Below are positions 38,452 through 46,300 of a stretch of 64,000 bases of DNA, piece after piece (position 1 is the first letter of the stretch; every line of letters starts with the position of its first letter). The notes beneath the pieces were generated by a model, which was not told the DNA's origin, ran no database searches, and saw only the letters and a list, made by a program, of their open reading frames with translations. A program made the translations under genes and the position numbers. This stretch comes from Actinomycetes bacterium (GTDB taxonomy: Bacteria > Actinomycetota > Actinomycetes > Mycobacteriales > Mycobacteriaceae): NCBI GenBank assembly GCA_029780675.1, contig JAKOYE010000074.1, positions 1 through 64,000 of the forward strand, written 5' to 3'.

Positions 38452-40377
38452 TCACCGGGCCGGATCGCCGCTCCAGCGGAAACTGTTGACGTACTTGCCC
38501 ATGTCGAGGGCGATTTCCAGGTTGGCGCCGGAGGGCGGTCCGGGACCGAAGTCGGGGCCGAACACGTGATATGGGCCGGTGGCGAAGGCAACCAGGGCCA
38601 GGTCGTTCTTGACCGCCGCCAGCACCAGGATCCGGATGCGGCGGTAGCTGGCCGTCGAACTCTGCGGCCACACATCGGCGACCTCCCCGTAGCCCGGCTG
38701 GTACCCCACCATCGCGTTGGGGATCTCGTAGGCGACCTTCGCGTCCGGATAGGTCCGGGCGACGACCGCCCGGATGATGTCCCGCGGCGGGCGTCCGTTG
38801 GCCGGTTCGCCGAACAACTGCATGACCCCGCCGTCCCCGCCGGTGTACGTCGCCGTGACACCGGAACCGCTGGTCTCCACGGTGTAGGCCGAACCGGGGG
38901 CCGGGTAGGACACCGAGAACGCACCGTCCGGCGAGGTGTACCGGGGCAGCGCCATCACCGGGGTGCCGGTCGGTGGCTTTCCGCACTCCGGGGGACACAT
39001 GTAGTGGACGATCTTCGGGCTCAGGACGATGGCAACGCCGGCGAGTGCCACGGTGGCCACCATGATTACGGTTCCCCAACGGCTGAGCAGCCAGGCCAGC
39101 CGGGGCCGGCGCACGGCCGGTGCCGCGTAGTTCCGGGTGGGGAGCGCATAGCCGGGGTAGAGGTGTTCGGGCGTGCCGTCGTCCGCCTCGGACACACCGC
39201 TACCGGCAGTAGTTGGCACGGGGCGCTGCGACCCACGGCGCTCGCTGCGGGATTGCTGCGATGCGGCCTTGGTGGCCGCGCCGCACGAGGGGCAGAACGC
39301 CATATCGGGCACCACCATCTCGCATCGCACACACAGCATTGGCTGGTCTTCGGCGATCGGGTCGGCGGCCTCGTGCAGCAGGGCCAACTGGATGGATACC
39401 CGCAACAGCAGCAGGATCACGACCGCGCCGGCGAGGTGGGCGGTCAGCATGACGAACGTCGGCAGGTTCGCGATGTCGACAGCGGCGGAGGTTGAGTGGG
39501 TGAACAGGGCCGCGAGGGCGATGAGTATGAGCATCGGGCGTATCCGGCCGTAGTGGCCCGCGCCGCCACCATGAGGGCGGAACCACAGCGCGATGCCGAC
39601 CATTCCCCCCGCCGCCGCTGCGGTGACGGGAATGATCACCGCGCATAGCAGGATCTCGACCACCAGGCTCTGAATCGGGCGGGTGTGTGCAATGACGCCG
39701 GCTGTCACCTGTGGCGCCAACCGGACCAGCGTCGCGGCGGCACTGAAGGTCAAACCGGAGAGCGCGCCGATGACGAAGCCGTCCAATGAGTCACGGCTCG
39801 CAGGCCGATTCAGACGCACCGCCACGGCGGGCATGACCATGAACGCGATACCTACGGCTGGAATGAGGAAGCCCTCGCGGAACACCTGATGCATCGCCAG
39901 GCCGACGGAAACCGGGACCCCGTAGGTGCGCGCGACCAACTGGCCGCTGAGGAGTACCCAGGCTGCGCCGAGGGCTGCGCCCGCCGTGCCGGCGAAGATC
40001 AGCGAGCCCGGCCGGTAGTCCCGATCCGCGGCGGATGCGCGCAGATAGAGGAGGAACAGTAACGGAACGCTCAGCGCGGACAACGGAATTCCGAGCGCGG
40101 GCAGTCTCAGGACCATCGCCAGCAGCAGCCCCGCCGCGGCAACGGCGAGGGTTATCCGGAACGGCGTCCGGGACCGGTTCGGCAGGTGCGGAAAGAGCGA
40201 ACTGACGACGAACGGTCGCAGCACGTGTTCGCTGGGCTCGGCGCCGAACGCCCCGGGACGCAACATTCTCGGGTGGCCGTCCTGGCAGCCGCAGAGCCCG
40301 CAGAATCTCCCGGCGGGAACCGGCACCCGACACCGCGGGCACTCCATGGTCGGCACCGCGTGCGGGGGGTTTGTCAC
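38452..40377 (-). CDS. Zinc-ribbon polytopic membrane protein with extracytoplasmic C-terminal domain
   Basis: This 641-aa protein has an N-terminal zinc ribbon (C13, C16, C25, C28), then about nine membrane helices (to about residue 335), a second zinc ribbon (about 349-367, CVRC and CPSCG), a low-complexity cytoplasmic linker and one more membrane helix (about 437-457). A secreted domain of about 170 residues (YTSPDGAFSVSYPAPGSAY) completes it. It is a paralogue of the protein at 42261-43499, which lacks the secreted domain. Function is unknown. The GTG at 40377 overlaps the stop of the sedolisin gene (GTGA), so the two are coupled. The ORF upstream to 40,854 is a shadow. Confidence 0.8.
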   Translation of the reverse strand: MTNPPHAVPTMECPRCRVPVPAGRFCGLCGCQDGHPRMLRPGAFGAEPSEHVLRPFVVSSLFPHLPNRSRTPFRITLAVAAAGLLLAMVLRLPALGIPLSALSVPLLFLLYLRASAADRDYRPGSLIFAGTAGAALGAAWVLLSGQLVARTYGVPVSVGLAMHQVFREGFLIPAVGIAFMVMPAVAVRLNRPASRDSLDGFVIGALSGLTFSAAATLVRLAPQVTAGVIAHTRPIQSLVVEILLCAVIIPVTAAAAGGMVGIALWFRPHGGGAGHYGRIRPMLILIALAALFTHSTSAAVDIANLPTFVMLTAHLAGAVVILLLLRVSIQLALLHEAADPIAEDQPMLCVRCEMVVPDMAFCPSCGAATKAASQQSRSERRGSQRPVPTTAGSGVSEADDGTPEHLYPGYALPTRNYAAPAVRRPRLAWLLSRWGTVIMVATVALAGVAIVLSPKIVHYMCPPECGKPPTGTPVMALPRYTSPDGAFSVSYPAPGSAYTVETSGSGVTATYTGGDGGVMQLFGEPANGRPPRDIIRAVVARTYPDAKVAYEIPNAMVGYQPGYGEVADVWPQSSTASYRRIRILVLAAVKNDLALVAFATGPYHVFGPDFGPGPPSGANLEIALDMGKYVNSFRWSGDPAR

Positions 40378-41915
40378 GGTTGCAGCTTCTGAACAATCAA
40401 GAGGTTGCGCGCGAGGTTGTCGACGTCCGGGGTGCCGAGGCCGGTGGCGAGGTCGTATCCCGGCCCGGCGTCGGCCACCGCATTGCCCCCGAGGACCACA
40501 TCGTGGAAACCGGGCAGCCCCGCGCCTCGGGCGACCCGATAGAGCAGGGGGTTGAGGTTGCCCAGGCGCTGACCGTCGCGTTCGATCAGGTACTGGTTCA
40601 TCACCGCGGTGAAACCCGCCCACAGCGGTGCCGCCAGTGACGTCCCGCCGCCGACGATCTCCTGCTGACCGAACACGATCCGGACGCCGGTGAAGGGATC
40701 GGCGACCGCGGAGACGTCGGGGGCCAACCGGCTGTCCTCGTCGGTCGTCCCGGCGAGATCCTGCTGCCATGGGGGGCGGGTGTACAGCGCCGACGCCCCG
40801 CCGGCGGTGCCCTGGGATAGCGGCGCGTCGAACCAGGCCTGTTCGGAGAGCCATCCGCCGGAGCTGTCGGTCGACAGCGTGGTGCCGCCGACATTAGTCA
40901 TCTCCGGGATGGAGGCCACCGCGTCCAGACCGATGTTGTCCGAGTGCGGTGGTGAGGACCACTCGTTACCGCCCTTGCACTCCAGGCCGGCCAGGTCCCC
41001 GCCGGCGTCGAAGGCACTGGTTCCGTTCTTCTGGGCGCGGGTCAGTGCGGTACGCACCGGCACCAGGTCGGCGGCGGTGATCAGTTTGTCGCAGCCCCAG
41101 CCGATGGAGAAGCTCCACACCGCCCCCGGATAGCGCCGGTCGACATCCTCCATGAGCGCGGCGATCTTCTCGTAGGAACCCGCGCCGTCGACCGTCGGCC
41201 GGGCGTTGACCAGCACCTTCCGTGCGTCGGGGGCGACCGCGTGGATGGCCTGCAGGTCCATCGTCGCCTCGCCCCGCCGCTCCGGCGGCTGGCCGCCGAC
41301 GACTTCCGGAGTGAGCGGGGGCAGGTTGAAGGTCTCCGCGAACAGGTCGAGGTCGGCCTGGTCGAATCCGTCGAAGGCGAATACCACCACCGTCTCGCCC
41401 TTACCCGTGTATCCGGCATCGCGCAGCGGTGTGACGTTGTAGGCCCGCGACAGCGCCTCGGGTGTCAGCCCCTGGTCCGGCACCTCCCGCGGCGGTGGCG
41501 GGAGAGCCTCGCGGTACGGGGTGTAGCTCAGGATGCGCCCCAGCTCGGCGACCTCGCCGGCCACGGCGCTGGGAACGGCGGGCTGCTGGGGGGAGGCGTA
41601 GAAAACCGTCCCGCGGCGGGCTCGGTAGTCGTGAATCTCGACGTCCAGTGCGCCGGCCATCGCGGGCGGTGCCCCGACCACGACGGCCCAGGGATCGCCG
41701 GACCGCCACTGCACCGAAAGGCCGTGTCCGGCCGCCCATCGGGTCAGGTGGTCCGGTGTGCTGCCGGGGTGGAGGGCGGCGGTCAACCGGACGCTGCCGG
41801 TGCCGGCCGGGCCGAGATCGGTGGAACTGTCGAGAAGGGCCGCGTAGGGACCGGTGATCCGGTCGGCCGCTGACCCCGCGGGTGCGTCACGGGCACTGGC
41901 AGCCACCAAGAGCAC
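40374..41915 (-). CDS. Sedolisin-family (S53) serine carboxyl protease with pro-domain
   Basis: This protein of about 513 residues is a pro-kumamolisin-type protease. The activation domain (about 20-140) precedes the subtilisin-like catalytic domain. The S53 residues are present: E216 and D220 (ExxxD in GEATMD), oxyanion D307 (DAGGD) and nucleophile S426 (GGGTSLAAP). The C-terminal calcium site is likely formed by HDVVLGGN and GPGYDLATG. It is probably exported. In-frame sequence upstream of 41915 reads like a signal peptide (LVRPLRPLAAAGVTATLVAV) but contains no ATG, GTG or TTG, only CTG; the start is therefore uncertain. It lies between two zinc-ribbon membrane protein genes. Confidence 0.85.
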   Translation of the reverse strand: MLLVAASARDAPAGSAADRITGPYAALLDSSTDLGPAGTGSVRLTAALHPGSTPDHLTRWAAGHGLSVQWRSGDPWAVVVGAPPAMAGALDVEIHDYRARRGTVFYASPQQPAVPSAVAGEVAELGRILSYTPYREALPPPPREVPDQGLTPEALSRAYNVTPLRDAGYTGKGETVVVFAFDGFDQADLDLFAETFNLPPLTPEVVGGQPPERRGEATMDLQAIHAVAPDARKVLVNARPTVDGAGSYEKIAALMEDVDRRYPGAVWSFSIGWGCDKLITAADLVPVRTALTRAQKNGTSAFDAGGDLAGLECKGGNEWSSPPHSDNIGLDAVASIPEMTNVGGTTLSTDSSGGWLSEQAWFDAPLSQGTAGGASALYTRPPWQQDLAGTTDEDSRLAPDVSAVADPFTGVRIVFGQQEIVGGGTSLAAPLWAGFTAVMNQYLIERDGQRLGNLNPLLYRVARGAGLPGFHDVVLGGNAVADAGPGYDLATGLGTPDVDNLARNLLIVQKLQP

Positions 41916-41976
41916 CGCGACCAGAGTGGCGGTGACCCCTGCGGCGGCCAGTGGCCGTAACGGTCGGACTAACGCC

Positions 41977-42249
41977 CTAGCCGCCGGTGACGACGTTGCC
42001 GGGCAGTGCGGTCGGCGCGGGACGCGCCTTCACGGTGGGCGAGAAGGAGTTGCCGCCACCGGGGCTGACGTTCTTCTCCGTCGGCTGCGGGGCATTGCCG
42101 GGAGTCTCCGGGGCACTGCTGGACGGGGACTTGGTCTCCTGCGGCTTTTCCTTGTCTTCCTTGCTGCAGGCGGTGAGCGCGCCCATACCGACGAGGGCGG
42201 CCGCGCCGGTCGCGAGAGCGATCTGCCGCGTCAAACGAGATGACCACAT
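41977..42249 (-). CDS. Small secreted lipoprotein
   Basis: This 90-aa protein has a signal peptide (MWSSRLTRQIALATGAAALVGMG) ending in the lipobox LTAC. The mature part is short, Lys/Glu-rich then Pro/Ser/Ala-rich, with no recognised fold. It begins 11 bp after the zinc-ribbon membrane protein gene and is followed by the sedolisin gene, so it is most likely co-expressed and exported to the same face of the membrane. It could serve as an anchor or a protease substrate or cofactor; this is inference. Confidence 0.75.
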   Translation of the reverse strand: MWSSRLTRQIALATGAAALVGMGALTACSKEDKEKPQETKSPSSSAPETPGNAPQPTEKNVSPGGGNSFSPTVKARPAPTALPGNVVTGG

Positions 42250-42260
42250 GTTGGAACCCC

Positions 42261-43499
42261 TTAAATACCTGCGTCCGGGCCGGACGCAACCTCCCCATCG
42301 TACGCCTCGTCTTCGGGGTCGGTCAAGCTAGCTGGGGCGGCCTCCCGGCGCAACCGGCGGGAAGTCCGCGAGGAGGCTCGGCCGGCTACCCCGCACGATG
42401 GGCAGAACGGCATGTCCGGGACGACCCGTTCGCAGTGCTCGCACAGCACCGGCCCGTCCCGCGGCGGGTCGGGCGCCTCGTGCAGCAACGCCATCTGCAT
42501 CCCGATCCGGGCGGCCAGCACCGCCAGGACGGTGAGCCCGAGGTGCAGCAGCAGTTGCGGAAGCTTCGGTAGCCGGGCGGCATCGACCACCCAGATCGTC
42601 GTGTACAACATGACGACCACCCCGGTGAAGATCAGCAGGGCCCGATGGACCCGCTCCGGATGGAGGTCGGCACGCTCGCCCGAACGGAACCACAGCATCA
42701 TGCCGATCAGGCCACCGGCCGCCGCCGCGGTCAGTGGCATGGCGATCCCGTAGAGGCCGGCCTCCAGGATGAGCCGGGCGGGGCGGACGTTGTCGATCAG
42801 GCCGGCGGTGAATTGCGGCGCCAACCTGGTGAGGGTGGCGGCAGCGGTGAAGGACAGCGCCCCGAGCGCACCGATCACGAAGCCGTCCAGTGACTCCGAG
42901 ATCGTGGGGGGTCGCATCAGTCGGACCACCACCGCCGGAAGAACCATCAACAGCGCACCGCCCACGGAGATGGCCAACCCGACGCCGATCAAGTGTTGCA
43001 GCACGAAGCCCGCCGCCATCGGGATGCCGTACGACCGGGCAACCAGGCCGCCGGTCACCACAACCCAGCCGATACCGAGACCCGCGCCGAGCAGGGTCGC
43101 GACGGACAGTACGTGGCCGGGCATGTCGCGGAGGACGTGTGACTGCCACAGGTAGAGCACGAACAGCAGCGGCACCCCCAACCCGGCCACGGTCACCAGC
43201 GGGCCGAGCCAGCGCACCACGGAGAAGAGCACCAAGCTCACCACCAGCAGCAGCATTCCGACCCGGAACGGGTTTCGGGACCGCTGATCGAGGTGTGGGA
43301 AGAGCGAACTGGTCACCAGTGGCAGGGTGATGCGTTCCCGCGGGGCCGCGGCGAACGCATCGGGTCGCAGTAGCCGATGCCAGAAACCGGGGTTCGATCC
43401 CAGCGCCATCCCGCAACGGCCGCAATAGAGCGCGGCCGGAACCGTTGCCCCGCAGGCCGGGCACTGCTGGGTGGTCACGTGGTCCGGGCTGGTCGTCAT
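42261..43499 (-). CDS. Zinc-ribbon polytopic membrane protein (short paralogue)
   Basis: This 412-aa protein has an N-terminal zinc ribbon (CPACG, CGRCG), a conserved juxtamembrane block (PLVTSSLFPHLDQRSRNPFRVG), about nine membrane helices and a C-terminal zinc ribbon (CEHC, CPSCG) followed by a charged tail. It is clearly paralogous to the first 370 residues of the protein at 38452-40377; LDGFVIGAL and LWFR segments are shared. It lacks the extracytoplasmic domain. It appears to be the first gene of the four-gene cluster and is divergent from a small Cys-rich gene. Confidence 0.8.
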   Translation of the reverse strand: MTTSPDHVTTQQCPACGATVPAALYCGRCGMALGSNPGFWHRLLRPDAFAAAPRERITLPLVTSSLFPHLDQRSRNPFRVGMLLLVVSLVLFSVVRWLGPLVTVAGLGVPLLFVLYLWQSHVLRDMPGHVLSVATLLGAGLGIGWVVVTGGLVARSYGIPMAAGFVLQHLIGVGLAISVGGALLMVLPAVVVRLMRPPTISESLDGFVIGALGALSFTAAATLTRLAPQFTAGLIDNVRPARLILEAGLYGIAMPLTAAAAGGLIGMMLWFRSGERADLHPERVHRALLIFTGVVVMLYTTIWVVDAARLPKLPQLLLHLGLTVLAVLAARIGMQMALLHEAPDPPRDGPVLCEHCERVVPDMPFCPSCGVAGRASSRTSRRLRREAAPASLTDPEDEAYDGEVASGPDAGI

Positions 43500-43579
43500 C
43501 GGTGAGCGTCAACGCTAGCGGAGCGCATCCCCGTCGGCGCGGCACCGGCTGGCGGCGTCGTGGTGATAGGAACGGGTCT

Positions 43580-43792
43580 GTGGGAGGCGATGGTCGGATA
43601 CCGCGGGAGTGCCGGGAATGTCTCGCCGGACAGCCGCACTGCCACGGCACGCTGATACGCCATCCCGGTGGCTTCTGGGAGTGCACGGAACCGGACTGCG
43701 CGCATCCCGAGATTGTGTTGCATTCGTTCAGCCTCGGCTGCGAGATGCTCGGTTGTGAGTGCGCGGAAGCCGTGGAGCGACTCGCGGTCTGA
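43580..43792 (+). CDS. Small cysteine-rich protein
   Basis: This 70-aa product has nine cysteines and several histidines, in pairs such as CREC, HCH, CTEPDC and GCEMLGCEC, which look like two metal-binding knuckles. I recall similar short hypothetical proteins in mycobacteria but no function. The GTG at 43580 is chosen because AGGAA stands 7 bases upstream. Earlier in-frame sequence overlaps the divergent zinc-ribbon gene and has no conserved look. The gene ends 5 bp from the converging phosphatase gene. Confidence 0.6.
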   Translation: MGGDGRIPRECRECLAGQPHCHGTLIRHPGGFWECTEPDCAHPEIVLHSFSLGCEMLGCECAEAVERLAV

Positions 43793-43797
43793 GCGGG

Positions 43798-44535
43798 TCA
43801 GCCCATCGGATCGACGGCGCCTGGCTGGTCCCCGTCCGATTGATGGCCGTCCGATTGATGGCCGTCGGGCCGGGTGGCCGGTCCGGACTGGAACGGCGCG
43901 GGCAGCGACCCCCATTGCAGGCATCTCCATCGGTCGCTGGTGAGTGGTGCCAGGGTGACGGCTTCGGTGTTGGCCAGATGGTTCTCGAGCACAAAGGCGC
44001 TGTCCAGCCCGGCGAGGACGGCCGCCACCAGCCGGATCGCCGCTCCGTGGCTGACGACGACGATGTCGCCGTCCCAGTCGGTGTCGTCGAGGAACCGTCG
44101 ACGCAGATCGGTGACCACGGGCAGGTAGCGGTCCAGCACCTGTCGGCCGGTTTCGCCGCCGGGTATGGGTGCGTCCAGGTCACCGCGATGCCAGCGCCGA
44201 TACACCGAGTTGAACGCCGCGATCGCTTCGTCGTCGTCCCGGTCCTCCAGGTCTCCCGCCTGAACCTCGTGGATACCCTCGACTTCATTTGCGGGCCTGG
44301 ATAATTCGGACCCGATCTCGGCGGCGGTCTGGGCCGCCCGGTGGGCGACCGAATGGAGCAACAGGTCGGGTGGACCGGACAAGGACCGGGCGAACTGTCG
44401 GGCCTGCTCCGCGCCCAGATCGGTCAGTGCGGCCCCCGGCGGGCGGGTGTCGAGTCGCCGCGCGACGTTGCTGTGCGACTGCCCATGGCGAACCAATATC
44501 AATCGTCCGGTCGTGCGGCCGGTCAGTCGCGTCAT
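43798..44535 (-). CDS. Histidine phosphatase (phosphoglycerate mutase-like), Rv3837c homologue
   Basis: This 245-aa cytoplasmic histidine phosphatase has the catalytic motif LVRHGQS (about 14-20) and a second His in VVVSHGAAIR. Glu in the EVQAGDLE segment would be the acid. The family includes phosphoglycerate mutases and phosphatases of many substrates; the role is not fixed by sequence. The last 40 residues are repetitive (GHQSDGHQSDGD). The ATG at 44535 overlaps the pheA stop (ATGA), so it is coupled to pheA, as Rv3837c-Rv3838c. Confidence 0.88.
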   Translation of the reverse strand: MTRLTGRTTGRLILVRHGQSHSNVARRLDTRPPGAALTDLGAEQARQFARSLSGPPDLLLHSVAHRAAQTAAEIGSELSRPANEVEGIHEVQAGDLEDRDDDEAIAAFNSVYRRWHRGDLDAPIPGGETGRQVLDRYLPVVTDLRRRFLDDTDWDGDIVVVSHGAAIRLVAAVLAGLDSAFVLENHLANTEAVTLAPLTSDRWRCLQWGSLPAPFQSGPATRPDGHQSDGHQSDGDQPGAVDPMG

Positions 44536-45449
44536 CGCCGACCGTCTCGCAGCCGGTCCAGCCATCGGTCGGCGGCGTCGAGATGCGGGGGCACCGACCC
44601 CACCGCCGATCCGGTGGGCCAGGAACCCAGGTAGCGCACGTCGGAGCAGCGTCGGTGCAGCGCCTTGAGCGCCTCGGCGACCGCGCTGTCATCGATGTGC
44701 CCAACGCAGTCCAGGAAGAACACGTAGGTGCCCAGCTCGGTGCGGGTCGGTCGGGATTCGATCCGGGTCAGGTCGATGTCGCGGATCCCGAACTCGTTCA
44801 AGGCCGAGACCAGCGCGCCGGGGGAGCTGTCGATACGCAACACCACCGAGGTGCGGTCGGCCCCGGTCCGGGCAGGGGGAGCACCCGGCGGACCGACCAG
44901 GACGAACCGGGTCCGGGCGTTGGGCTCGTCCACCACGCCTTCGGCCAGGGTGGACAGGCCGTAACGAACCGCGGCTAGCGGAGTGCTGACCCCGGCGTCG
45001 CACCGGCCCTCGGCGACCTCGCGGGCGGCGGCGGCGTTCGAGTTCGCCGGCAACACCTCCACGTTCGGCAGATTCTCGGCCAGCCAGCGGCGCACCTGGG
45101 CCGCTGCGACCGGGAATGCCGCGAGGGTGTGAATCAGATGTGGCTCGGTTCCACGGCGGACGACGATGCTGAACGCCACATCGAGGGTCAGTTCACCGTA
45201 GATCTGCAGCGGTGACCCGGTGGCCAGGCTGTCCAGTGTGGGCAGCACGCTTCCCTCGATCGAATTCTCGATCGGGACGCAGGCATAGTCCGCGTCACCG
45301 GACCGGACGGCCTCGAGAGCTGCGGGAGTGGTCTCGGTCGGAAGCAGCACGGGCTCTCCGCCACCGGGAATCGCGCCGTTCGCCGACATCCGCATCAACG
45401 CCGATTCGGTGAACGTCCCCTCCGGACCGAGATAGGCGATACGGGCCAC
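44532..45449 (-). CDS. pheA: Prephenate dehydratase
   Basis: This 305-aa enzyme converts prephenate to phenylpyruvate in phenylalanine synthesis. The catalytic domain (about 1-185) opens with IAYLGPEGTFTESAL and contains the PIENSIEGSV and STPLAAVRYGL segments. A C-terminal ACT domain (about 200-275, SSPGALVSALNEFGIRDIDLTRIESRPT) gives allosteric control by aromatic amino acids. Length is close to M. tuberculosis PheA (321 aa). The GTG at 45449 gives the normal N-terminus; the frame upstream overlaps the divergent CPBP gene. Confidence 0.95.
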   Translation of the reverse strand: MARIAYLGPEGTFTESALMRMSANGAIPGGGEPVLLPTETTPAALEAVRSGDADYACVPIENSIEGSVLPTLDSLATGSPLQIYGELTLDVAFSIVVRRGTEPHLIHTLAAFPVAAAQVRRWLAENLPNVEVLPANSNAAAAREVAEGRCDAGVSTPLAAVRYGLSTLAEGVVDEPNARTRFVLVGPPGAPPARTGADRTSVVLRIDSSPGALVSALNEFGIRDIDLTRIESRPTRTELGTYVFFLDCVGHIDDSAVAEALKALHRRCSDVRYLGSWPTGSAVGSVPPHLDAADRWLDRLRDGRR

Positions 45450-45481
45450 GCGGACAACAGTATCGGGGGCGGTCGGCCCGC

Positions 45482-45487
45482 TACCGT
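45482..45487 (+). promoter_or_regulatory. Leaderless -10 candidate for the CPBP gene
   Basis: TACCGT is followed by 7 nt and then GTG at 45495. This TANNNT-N7-start arrangement recurs in the window (46288-46293 and 57546-57551) and marks leaderless mycobacterial transcripts. Confidence 0.45.
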
Positions 45488-45494
45488 GACACCG

Positions 45495-46256
45495 GTGAGC
45501 GCCAGTCATCCGGCCGGTGTCGACCGGCGGGCCATGCGGATCGAGCTCGCCGTGATGTTGGCCGTGACTTTCGGGGTCAGCGCGGTCGTCGCCGTTTTGC
45601 ACCTGGCCGACGCCGTCCTCTCCGGGTTGCCGGCCTACCGGGTTCGGCTCAATCAGGACCAATCCCGCTATGACCTGGTCAACCTCGGGCTCAACCTGGC
45701 ATCGATCGGTCAGCTGATCGCCTGGGGGCTGTTGGCGCTGTACCTGTTGTGGCGCACGGGCATTCGGCCGTCGGGGATCGGACTGGGCACGGGGCGGTGG
45801 CGTTCGGATGCGCTGGCCGGAGTGGGACTCGCGGCGCTGATCGGCGTCCCGGGGCTGCTGCTCTACTTCGTAGGCCGGGCGATGGGGCTGAATGCCGAAG
45901 TCGAACCGGCGGCTCTGCAGGAGTCCTGGTGGCGAGTACCGGTACTGGTGCTGGCCGCGTTCGGCAACGGTTTCGCCGAGGAGGTCGTGGTGGTGGGGTA
46001 CGTGATCACCCGCCTGCGACAACTCGGGATGAGCCAGTCCGCGGCCGTGGCAGCCGCCAGTCTGCTGCGCGGCTCGTACCACCTCTATCAGGGGTTCGCG
46101 GCCGGCTTGGGCAACGTGGTGATGGGCGTGGTGTTCGGCTACTTCTGGTCGCGTACCGGCCGACTGTGGCCGCTGGTGATCGCTCACGGGCTGATCAACA
46201 CGGTGGCGTTCGTGGGCTACCTGCTGTTGGCCGGTCACGTGGGATGGCTGGGCTGA
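45495..46256 (+). CDS. CPBP-family intramembrane metalloprotease
   Basis: This 253-aa membrane protein of the Abi/CAAX-protease and bacteriocin-processing family has about eight helices. The three motifs are visible: EE in GFAEEVVVVGYV, the second in LLRGSYHLYQG and the third in AHGLINTVAF. Substrate unknown. GTG at 45495 is preferred because it sits 7 nt after a TACCGT -10; GTG at 45486 would add three residues. It is divergent from pheA and followed by the LCP gene. Confidence 0.88.
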   Translation: MSASHPAGVDRRAMRIELAVMLAVTFGVSAVVAVLHLADAVLSGLPAYRVRLNQDQSRYDLVNLGLNLASIGQLIAWGLLALYLLWRTGIRPSGIGLGTGRWRSDALAGVGLAALIGVPGLLLYFVGRAMGLNAEVEPAALQESWWRVPVLVLAAFGNGFAEEVVVVGYVITRLRQLGMSQSAAVAAASLLRGSYHLYQGFAAGLGNVVMGVVFGYFWSRTGRLWPLVIAHGLINTVAFVGYLLLAGHVGWLG

Positions 46257-46287
46257 TTTCATACCGGTGAGTGGCCGCCGCAGCCCG

Positions 46288-46293
46288 TAGATT
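46288..46293 (+). promoter_or_regulatory. Leaderless -10 candidate for the LCP gene
   Basis: TAGATT is followed by 7 nt and GTG at 46301, supporting that GTG over the in-frame GTG at 46271 as the start. Confidence 0.45.
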
Positions 46294-46300
46294 GATTCCG

